Part shown: one piece after another, positions 19,326-26,411 of the stretch
Layout of the letters: every line of letters starts with the position of its first letter
Numbering within the stretch: position 1 is the stretch's first letter
NCBI GenBank assembly: GCA_004298615.1
Contig: SCPX01000018.1
Span: 1 to 32,157 of the forward strand
DNA from: Patescibacteria group bacterium
Lineage (GTDB): Bacteria > Patescibacteriota > Patescibacteriia > SCPX01
Direction of reading: 5' to 3'
DNA length: 32,157 nt
The notes under the pieces: model-generated
What the model was told of the DNA's origin: nothing
The model's database searches: none
The model's input: the letters and a program-made list of their open reading frames with translations, nothing else
Made by a program: the position numbers and the translations under genes

Positions 19326-19401
19326 CGTATCGTTTATCGTTATTCGTTATACGGCCGTAAGACTAAACCTTACGACGATACGATCCGCGAAACCGTATAA
19401 C
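19326..19401. repeat. Intergenic nested inverted repeats with pseudoknot-like topology
   Basis: CGTATCG(19326-19332)/CGATACG(19376-19382); GTTATACGG(19346-19354)/CCGTATAAC(19393-19401); CGTAAG(19356-19361)/CTTACG(19369-19374). Arms interleave. Confidence 0.55.
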
Positions 19402-19414
19402 TTTTAACCGCAAA

Positions 19415-20653
19415 TTACTTTATAGGCAATGCGTCCAATTTTATCTTCACTGTCCTTTCTTTTCCGCTTCTTAGATATTTAATTTCCACCTCGTCGCCTT
19501 TCCGGTAATCCGCCATAATTTCCGCCAAGCCATTTATTCCATTGAATTCTTCATTATCAATACTTAATAAAATATCCCCATCGCGCAAACCGGCTTTGGC
19601 GGCCGGACTTTTGGCGGCAATGCCCGTTCCTTTCGGATCAAGACTGCCGACCAGAATCCCCTTTCTTTCCAAAAGCGGTTTTTCTAAAAACGATTTAAGG
19701 CTTATTCCCGAAACACCCAGGAAACCTTGTTCAATCTTGCCCTCATCAATCGCTTCCTTTAGCCGCGATTTGACGAAATCAATCCGCAGTACGGAATCGT
19801 CATCTAAAACGATTCCCGCCAATTCTCCCGAAAGCACAGCCACTCCCGATCCGAAAAAATTCTGCGGCAAATCCGAATCAAGCGCCATAAATCTGGAAAT
19901 TTTGTCTGAAAATTCCTCCGGAGCTTTTTGATTGAAAGACATAGAATCAATACCGGCCAGCCGAACGGACTGTTTGAACGAATCGTTGATCGCCGCCAAA
20001 GAGCCGCTGCTGATTTTTTCCAAATCGGCAAAATTGGCTGGCTGGACGTTTTGCGCGTCCGTCTCCAAATAAGCGATGCCCAAAAATCTGTCCGGAATAA
20101 TTTTCTTTATATTGAAAGATTCGCCGCGCGAGTCCAGTCCAAAATATTCAGACGGTTTGCCTGCCAGTCCGGACAGCGGAGCCGCCATCCAGCCGTCATT
20201 GGTCAGGATAATCCCCTGTACGGCGCGCCGCGTCTCATTATAAATATGAGCGCTCTTTTCATCAGCGGAAAATTTATTGAAAAACACCGCCTGGCTCTCT
20301 CCCAATTTCTTTACCGTTTCCGATACCATCGCGTCTTGCGCTACCGTGACGCTCTCGCGCTTGCTCACTATTATTTCCTTGGTCGGTAAATATTGATCAA
20401 GGCGCAATTTGTTAAACCACGGCAAATTCACGGCCCCGGTGAGCAGCCAGTAATTGACAGCCAATTCTCCCAAAATGCCGCCGGCTATCCCGAAAAACAA
20501 AGCGAAAAGCACCACGGCAAAAAAGAGCCGCGTGCGTTTGGCCGGCTTTTCAATTTTACTCAAAGGATTTTCCGTAAAGACCTTGGCCAATTCATCATGG
20601 CGTTCTTTTTTTTCATTCTCTTCTTTTGAACTTTTCTCTTGTTTTTTATCCAT
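19415..20653 (-). CDS. HtrA/DegP-like protein: TM anchor, degenerate trypsin-like domain, PDZ domain (predicted non-catalytic)
   Basis: PDZ: GILVGSLDPKGTGIAAKSPAAKAGLRDGDILLSIDNEEF. Trypsin-like scaffold: GIILTNDGWMAAPLSG...GIAYLET...FFGSGVAVLSGELAGIVLDD. Start trimmed from 20827 to ATG 20653. Confidence 0.78.
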   Translation of the reverse strand: MDKKQEKSSKEENEKKERHDELAKVFTENPLSKIEKPAKRTRLFFAVVLFALFFGIAGGILGELAVNYWLLTGAVNLPWFNKLRLDQYLPTKEIIVSKRESVTVAQDAMVSETVKKLGESQAVFFNKFSADEKSAHIYNETRRAVQGIILTNDGWMAAPLSGLAGKPSEYFGLDSRGESFNIKKIIPDRFLGIAYLETDAQNVQPANFADLEKISSGSLAAINDSFKQSVRLAGIDSMSFNQKAPEEFSDKISRFMALDSDLPQNFFGSGVAVLSGELAGIVLDDDSVLRIDFVKSRLKEAIDEGKIEQGFLGVSGISLKSFLEKPLLERKGILVGSLDPKGTGIAAKSPAAKAGLRDGDILLSIDNEEFNGINGLAEIMADYRKGDEVEIKYLRSGKERTVKIKLDALPIK

Positions 20654-20702
20654 AATAAATTCTTTAATTTTGCATTTTTCACTTTTCACTTTTAATTCAC
20701 TT

Positions 20703-21473
20703 TTATCTCCATCTCGCCGTGAGCAATAAAAGCGCCAGGGAGGCAAGCCCGATGGCCGCATACCCCTGAACGCGCGAAAGCGATTCGGTCCGATGGAATT
20801 TTTGGCGGACGATTCCCGTGAAAACATAAAATGCGATCATAATAATCAGAGCGGAAACCTTGGGATCAAACGGAAAAAGCGCCACTATGGCGAAAATCTG
20901 CGCGAAAAGAAAAAATAAAATGAGCGCCAAAGGATAATAATCCTTGGGCGCTATTTTTTGCATTACAAAAAAGGAGATGCCGCACAAAACGACCGCTGCC
21001 GCGCCGGCCAAAGAAACAATCGCGAAAGGCAGTCCGACTATAATGATAAAGAAAATAAAAGATGAAAATAAAAACAATATGCCGTATTGCAAAACTCGCG
21101 AGATTTGCTCAATGCTGTACGGCTCGTAAGCGGCCGGATTCCAAACAAAAGTAAAGATGTGTTCGGCAAAAAAGACGATCAGTACTGATATGCCGATCGC
21201 GGCCGCGTAATTCCACAGAGAAACGGCATTAAAAGACACAAACAAAAAACCCCCCAAAGAAAGAAATGACGGCAATAAAACCAAATGCAGCTTTTCCTTT
21301 TTGGGAAGCGGTCCGGCCAGCCGCCATAAAATGATTGAAACAAATATTACGGGGATTATGCCGATGGCCGAAAATGAATAAATCGTAAGCGGAGAAATAT
21401 TAAAAAGCAGCAAAAATGCCGCAAAAATCGCCAAACCGGAAATATATGGAATGGAGCGCCGCAAAAGAAACAT
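20703..21473 (-). CDS. Polytopic membrane protein of unknown function
   Basis: Multiple hydrophobic helices; start trimmed to MFLLRRSIPYISG; stop TAA at 20703-20705. Confidence 0.6.
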   Translation of the reverse strand: MFLLRRSIPYISGLAIFAAFLLLFNISPLTIYSFSAIGIIPVIFVSIILWRLAGPLPKKEKLHLVLLPSFLSLGGFLFVSFNAVSLWNYAAAIGISVLIVFFAEHIFTFVWNPAAYEPYSIEQISRVLQYGILFLFSSFIFFIIIVGLPFAIVSLAGAAAVVLCGISFFVMQKIAPKDYYPLALILFFLFAQIFAIVALFPFDPKVSALIIMIAFYVFTGIVRQKFHRTESLSRVQGYAAIGLASLALLLLTARWR

Positions 21474-21475
21474 AA

Positions 21476-21952
21476 TTACATCAGATCTTTTTCGTTTTCT
21501 GGAACAATATATTGATAGCCGTTCCATTTCAAATGATAACCAGGAATACTGCCTGGAAAAGACAAATAAAAAGATGGGTGGCTGTCTCCTTCGTATACCT
21601 GCAGCAATATTTTATCGGGCAGCATCAGCGTATTTTTATCTTCAAAGATAAGAGTCTTTTGATTATCAAAAATCATCAAATGATATGTTTTGGACGCCAA
21701 TTCTTCGGCCACGACCATTGTTTCTATTCCGTCCAGACCGCGCGTCTTGCCTTTTTTAACCAAGACCGCTTTCTCGCCTTCCGGTATGGGCAAATCAAGC
21801 TTGATTTGCGGCTGCGGCTTTTCAAACGACAATTCTTTGGGCACGGCCGGAATTTCCGGAATCTTTATCATATCTTTACCGAAAAAATATAAACCCCAAA
21901 TGCCAATGTTGAGGACTAAGAATGTAGCAGCTAAAACGATGAGCAGTCTCAT
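21476..21952 (-). CDS. Hypothetical protein with N-terminal TM/signal anchor
   Basis: MRLLIVLAATFLVLNIGIWGLYFFG followed by a soluble ~130 aa domain; abuts the downstream membrane protein gene. Confidence 0.6.
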   Translation of the reverse strand: MRLLIVLAATFLVLNIGIWGLYFFGKDMIKIPEIPAVPKELSFEKPQPQIKLDLPIPEGEKAVLVKKGKTRGLDGIETMVVAEELASKTYHLMIFDNQKTLIFEDKNTLMLPDKILLQVYEGDSHPSFYLSFPGSIPGYHLKWNGYQYIVPENEKDLM

Positions 21953-22074
21953 ATTATTTTTTTAATTTAAATCACACGCATCTCTAAACTTTAATCTCTA
22001 ATCCTTAACTATGACCTCGCTTTACGAGACAAAATAAGTGATAAGGGATAAAAGATAAGGGATTATCAATAAAG

Positions 22075-22773
22075 CTATTTCCCGTATCTCCTCTTCCTAT
22101 TCGCGTATTCTTCCAAAGCCGCATCCAAATCTTTTTCTAAAAAATCGGGCCAAAGCTTCGGAGTAAAATACAGTTCGCTATAAGCCGACTGCCAAAGAAG
22201 AAAACCGGAAAGCCGCTGTTCGCCAGAGGTGCGTATAATCAGGTCCGGATCCGGATTGGCCGGATTGTATAAAAATTCTCCCAATATTTTCTCGGTAATT
22301 TTTTTCATGCGCGGGTATTTTTCTAAAAGAGATGAAACGGCATCGGTAATTTCGGCTCTACCTCCGTAATTGACCGCCAGGGTAAAAACGGCTTTGGCAT
22401 TATGCTTTGTCAAATCAATCGCTTTTTTGATCGCCGTCTGCAGCTTGGCCGGAAGCTCGTTGATACGGCCGGCAACCTGAAAACGCACTCCTTTTTTATT
22501 CAAATCGTCTATTTCTTTTTCCAGCGCGAATTGCAACAATTGAAACAAATACGACACTTCTTTTTTTGATCTTTGCCAATTCTCTGTTGAAAAAGCGTAT
22601 ACTGTTAAATATTTTATACTGCGATCCAGACACCAATCCCCGACTTTTTTAAACACTTCATACCCTTTCTTATGTCCGAAAACTGATGGTAAATGCCGTT
22701 TCTTGGCCCACCGCCTGTTCCCATCCATAATAATCGCCACATGCTTTGGCAGTTGCTTATTTTCAATAACCAT
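22075..22773 (-). CDS. uppS: Isoprenyl transferase / undecaprenyl diphosphate synthase
   Basis: HVAIIMDGNRRWAKKRHLPSVFGHKKGYE; TVYAFSTENWQRSKKEV; NYGGRAEI; DLIIRTSGEQRLSGFLLWQSAYSELYFTPKLWPDF. Confidence 0.96.
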   Translation of the reverse strand: MVIENKQLPKHVAIIMDGNRRWAKKRHLPSVFGHKKGYEVFKKVGDWCLDRSIKYLTVYAFSTENWQRSKKEVSYLFQLLQFALEKEIDDLNKKGVRFQVAGRINELPAKLQTAIKKAIDLTKHNAKAVFTLAVNYGGRAEITDAVSSLLEKYPRMKKITEKILGEFLYNPANPDPDLIIRTSGEQRLSGFLLWQSAYSELYFTPKLWPDFLEKDLDAALEEYANRKRRYGK

Positions 22774-22829
22774 AACACTTATATTTTACCCCAAACTAAA
22801 GGACGAGTCAAACGCAAAAATTTTGCATA

Positions 22830-22860
22830 TTAAAAGCTCTCTAAATCAGAGAGCTTTTAA
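22830..22860 (-). terminator. Perfect 13-bp hairpin downstream of tRNA-Pro (probable transcript end or processing structure)
   Basis: TTAAAAGCTCTCT-AAATC-AGAGAGCTTTTAA; located 2 nt past the 3' end of tRNA-Pro on the - strand. The following T-tract is weak. Confidence 0.55.
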
Positions 22861-22862
22861 TT

Positions 22863-22933
22863 TCGGGCTGCTGGGAATTGAACCCAGTCAACACGCACCC
22901 GAAGCGTGTGTACTACCGGTATACGACAGCCCG
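22863..22933 (-). tRNA. tRNA-Pro(CGG)
   Basis: Acceptor CGGGCTG/CAGCCCG; anticodon arm CACGC-TTCGGGT-GCGTG (anticodon CGG); T-arm CTGGG-TTCAATT-CCCAG; CCA not encoded. Confidence 0.92.
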
Positions 22934-22988
22934 AAGTCAGATAATAATAACAAAAACTGCCAAAAAGTAAATACCCTCCGGCATTTTC

Positions 22989-23366
22989 CTACTTCAAATA
23001 TTCGCTTGCTTTTTCAACGATTTTCTGGATTGAAGAATCGGATTTTATCATATAATCAACCGCGCCGAGAGCTTTGGCTCTTTCAACATCAGATTCTTGT
23101 CCTAAATTTGACAAAACGATTATCGGAATTTTTTTTAATTTCGCGTCCGGTTTTATCGCTTCCAAAAATTCAAAGCCGTTTTTATTCGGCATAATCAAAT
23201 CAAGTAAAACAAGGTCCGGAATAAAATCGCCCAATTTTTGCAAAGCCTCCTCGCCGTCATGCGCGCAAGCCACTTCAAAACCTTCCTGCTTTAGGCTCGC
23301 CTCATAAGCGCGACAAATCAATCTGTCATCTTCAGCTAAAAGAATTTTGTTTTTTTTCTTGGGCAT
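22989..23366 (-). CDS. Single-domain response regulator (CheY-like receiver)
   Basis: ILLAEDDRLICRAYEASL...DLVLLDLIMPNKNGFEFL...PIIVLSNLGQ...VDYMIKSD; no output domain. Confidence 0.92.
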   Translation of the reverse strand: MPKKKNKILLAEDDRLICRAYEASLKQEGFEVACAHDGEEALQKLGDFIPDLVLLDLIMPNKNGFEFLEAIKPDAKLKKIPIIVLSNLGQESDVERAKALGAVDYMIKSDSSIQKIVEKASEYLK

Positions 23367-23378
23367 ACCCGATGCAAA

Positions 23379-23771
23379 TCAATCTTTGATATTTAAAATT
23401 TCATTAATCTTTTTTGTTAAAAGTTCAATAGACCATTCTGATTTGAGCAAGAAATCAATCGCATTCAAATGCGCGCTTTCCGATGTTTTGGCCTGATCAT
23501 TTGAATTGGTCAGCACCAAGACTTTCATATCCTTTCCCCATTCCTGTCCGCGCAATTCTTTTAACATCGTCAAACCGTCCATTACGGGCATTATAATGTC
23601 AAGCAAAATCAAATCCGGCTTTTCTTTTTTAGCCATTGCCAATCCTTCTTTGCCGTCATACGCCGCGATGGTTTTAAATCCTTCATGCGCCAAACCTACC
23701 TGATAAGCCTTTGAAATAAATTTTTCATCCTCAATAATTAAAATTTTCGGTTTATTTTTTATTTGAGCCAT
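23379..23771 (-). CDS. Single-domain response regulator (CheY-like receiver)
   Basis: ILIIEDEKFISKAYQVGL...DLILLDIIMPVMDGLTML...VLVLTNSNDQ...IDFLLKSEW; no output domain. Confidence 0.92.
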   Translation of the reverse strand: MAQIKNKPKILIIEDEKFISKAYQVGLAHEGFKTIAAYDGKEGLAMAKKEKPDLILLDIIMPVMDGLTMLKELRGQEWGKDMKVLVLTNSNDQAKTSESAHLNAIDFLLKSEWSIELLTKKINEILNIKD

Positions 23772-23776
23772 AAAAA

Positions 23777-26095
23777 TTATTTTATTTTATCAATAATCGG
23801 TATTGATACTGAAAATATCGTCCCCTTGCCTATTTGACTTTCATACCATACTTTTCCGCCCATTCTATTCAAAAGCATTTTAATGGTGTAAAGCCCCACG
23901 CCCGTGCCGTTGGCATCGGCTTTTACCGCATTGTCCGCCCGATAAAATCGGTCAAACAATCTGGATTTGGCTTCGTCCGGTATGCCTATGCCGAAATCTT
24001 GAACGCTCACAATACACTCTTTGCCATTTTTTTCCACCCTTACTATTATATCATTTTTCTTACCGTTTGTTGAGTAGCGAATGGCATTAGTCAACAGATT
24101 ATGAATCACCTGCCGGAAAAGGTCGGCGTCCAAATTGGATTGTATAATATTTTTTGGTTTTTTAAAAACCAAGCTTAATTTCTTTTCTTTAGCCAAAACA
24201 TCAGCTTCGTCAATCGCGCTTTTCACCACCTCGTCAATCCGGACGAGCATTAGCGCTGATTTCAATTTTCCCGACTCAATTCTGGAAAGATTGAGCAAAT
24301 CATTAACCAAGCCGATCATCCGTTCCGTGGAAATACTGACATCTTCAATGTATTCTTTTTGCGTTTTATTCAGACGGCCGGCTTTGCCCGTATTCAACAT
24401 TTCAACAAAAAGCTTAATAGCTGTCAGCGGCGTGCGGAGCTGATGGCTGGCTATGGAGATAAAATTTGACTTGGCGTCATCCAGCTGTTTTTCATCGGTA
24501 ATATCGCGAAAAACAACTACCGCGCCGATAATTGTTTCGCCGTACTTCAGTGGAGTGGTTGAGATCGTAACCGGAATTTTTTTACCGGAAAGCAACTGAT
24601 AATAATAATTATCGCTCAATTCCTTAAATACCGCTTTTCCGGTTCGGATGGCTTGAACAACCGGTCTTTCTTCAAACGGAAGAATTTTATCACCCTTTAA
24701 GACAGTCAATATTTTATCGCCTTTTTTATCCTTAATGCCGCTATACGAGACTTCCAATATTCTTTCCGCTATCTTATTCATTAACATTACTTTATAATCA
24801 GCGCTGACCACTACAAGACCTTCTCCAATGGATGAAATCACCGCATTGAGCCGATCTTTTTCTTCTCTCAAATTTATTTCAGCGGCAAAAAGATCAGCTT
24901 GGGATTTTTGGATGCTCGCCAGCATTTGATTAAACACCTTGGCCAATTGCCCGATCTCGTCTTTTCCTTTGACTTCGGCCCTGATATCCAAATCGCCCTT
25001 GGCCACTTCGCCCGCCACCATAGCGATTTTTCTCAAACCACTCAAAAGAAAACGGCTTAAAATTGTTATAGTCAGAGCGCTTGCCAAAAAAGCCAGCAGG
25101 CCAGCCATAATCAGCCGATTGCTCACTTCTTTAAGAGGCGCCAAAACTTCATCGGCGCCGACTTCCAAAATCAATGCCAAATCATCTCTTTCCAAACACA
25201 TAGTAGATCCCAAAACCGGCTTCCCCGAATAATTCAAATATTCTCCGGTTATTTCTTTCTTATTTTCAAAACAATTTCTGACCGGCACCGTGTCAACTTT
25301 CTGCCGCAAAATGGAACCGGCATCAAAACGCGAACTTGACGCCATTATTTTGTCTTCTCCCACCAAATAGATCTCGGCTGTCTTGTATTTTTGAAAAAGC
25401 GCCTGTCCGCTTACCGCTCCCTGATCCGCGGCCCATTTGCCGCTCAACATATCATTAATTTTATCCGCGTCCGTAAAATGCAAAAGAATCACCGCGTCCA
25501 GAGGAATCAATTTTCCAAGATCGTCCCGCTTGGTGGAAAAAACGCGCGCCACCACATGAGTCATCGGCTCCGCGCTTTCATCCTCTTCAAAAATCACAGG
25601 CCGGATAAAAGCCTGTCCGAATTCCGCTTTGACAGCAAAGCTGAATTTATGAGCGTTCAGTCTTTTTTCTTCTTCCGCTTCGTCCACGCCGATCCGATCT
25701 TCTTTGGATGAAGCAATCACCATACCCGTCGGCCCCAGTATATCAAATATAATCACCTTTGGATCATAAACTATTTTTCTTTCCCGCAAATACGCGCTTA
25801 ATTCTTTTGTCAATTTGTCCTTTTCTTCCGCATTGCCGCTTTTTATGGCTTCTAATAGCGCTTCAGTGTCATTTCTAATATATCCGTCCGAGCTCCAATC
25901 AATGGTCCTGATTTTTTCATTTTCCGTAAAAGCGAAATAAGTGCCTTCGCTCACCTCGGCCATCACGCGTAAATTATTAATCATCTGATCTTTAAGATAT
26001 TTTCTCAAATAACCGTCCAAATACAACAATAATCCGCCTATCAGCAGAAAAATAAAAGTACTGACTAAAATAACCGCCTTTGTTCGCAATTTCAT
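23777..26095 (-). CDS. Sensor histidine kinase (TM, extracytoplasmic sensor, HAMP, PAS, HisKA, HATPase_c)
   Basis: Phospho-acceptor motif FISIASHQLRTPLTAIKLFVEML; N box NLLTNAIRYS; G boxes VQDFGIGIPDEAKSRLFDRFYRAD, GTGVGLYTIKMLLNRMGG. Confidence 0.93.
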   Translation of the reverse strand: MKLRTKAVILVSTFIFLLIGGLLLYLDGYLRKYLKDQMINNLRVMAEVSEGTYFAFTENEKIRTIDWSSDGYIRNDTEALLEAIKSGNAEEKDKLTKELSAYLRERKIVYDPKVIIFDILGPTGMVIASSKEDRIGVDEAEEEKRLNAHKFSFAVKAEFGQAFIRPVIFEEDESAEPMTHVVARVFSTKRDDLGKLIPLDAVILLHFTDADKINDMLSGKWAADQGAVSGQALFQKYKTAEIYLVGEDKIMASSSRFDAGSILRQKVDTVPVRNCFENKKEITGEYLNYSGKPVLGSTMCLERDDLALILEVGADEVLAPLKEVSNRLIMAGLLAFLASALTITILSRFLLSGLRKIAMVAGEVAKGDLDIRAEVKGKDEIGQLAKVFNQMLASIQKSQADLFAAEINLREEKDRLNAVISSIGEGLVVVSADYKVMLMNKIAERILEVSYSGIKDKKGDKILTVLKGDKILPFEERPVVQAIRTGKAVFKELSDNYYYQLLSGKKIPVTISTTPLKYGETIIGAVVVFRDITDEKQLDDAKSNFISIASHQLRTPLTAIKLFVEMLNTGKAGRLNKTQKEYIEDVSISTERMIGLVNDLLNLSRIESGKLKSALMLVRIDEVVKSAIDEADVLAKEKKLSLVFKKPKNIIQSNLDADLFRQVIHNLLTNAIRYSTNGKKNDIIVRVEKNGKECIVSVQDFGIGIPDEAKSRLFDRFYRADNAVKADANGTGVGLYTIKMLLNRMGGKVWYESQIGKGTIFSVSIPIIDKIK

Positions 26096-26159
26096 ATCAT
26101 CTGACAAAATTATAACACATATTGACCAAATCTAAAAATTTTTGTAAGATATACTACAT

Positions 26160-26388
26160 GCCGGGATGGTGGAATCCCGCAACAGAACAAAGTTCTGTGC
26201 GGGACAAGCTGGCAGATTTACCCCGCATAGATGATGCCGCCGTGGTGGAACTGGCAGACACGCAGCACTCAAAATGCTGTGAGCGCAAGCTCGTGTCGGT
26301 TCGACTCCGACCGGCGGCATCACTTGCGCGGGACAGGCAAAATCGTGTCTCGCTTAGCGGGATGAGGGTTCGACTGCCTCCCGCGGCA
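26160..26388 (+). other. Interrupted tRNA-Leu-like sequence (5' and 3' half-copies) flanking an intact tRNA-Leu
   Basis: GCCGGGATGGTGGAA|34-nt hairpin insert|CTGGCAGATTTACC on the 5' side; GGCAAAATCGTGTC|~17 nt|GGTTCGACTGCCTCCCGCGGCA on the 3' side. Both match tRNA-Leu(CAA) segments apart from inserts. Confidence 0.55.
26236..26319 (+). tRNA. tRNA-Leu(CAA)
   Basis: Acceptor GCCGCCG/CGGCGGC+A; anticodon arm AGCA-CTCAAAA-TGCT (CAA); long variable arm GAGC-GCAA-GCTC; T-arm GTCGG-TTCGACT-CCGAC. Confidence 0.94.
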
Positions 26389-26411
26389 TTTTATTAAATA
26401 AAACCAAACCT

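Noticed and set aside
19928-20389. 153-aa ORF on + strand
   Set aside because: Antisense to the HtrA-like gene, which has a PDZ domain and a coherent frame.
20654-20827. N-terminal extension of the HtrA-like ORF (MFSRESSAKN...)
   Set aside because: Overlaps the end of the upstream membrane-protein gene and the CACTTTT repeat spacer; ATG at 20653 is a better start.
22703-23194. 163-aa ORF on + strand
   Set aside because: Runs antisense through uppS start, tRNA-Pro and a response regulator; composition looks non-coding.
26122-26397. ORF of 91 aa (+) and antisense ORF 26132-26323 (-)
   Set aside because: Both are translations of the tRNA-Leu locus. The antisense peptide shows the typical spurious 'VGVEPTR' tRNA-antisense pattern.
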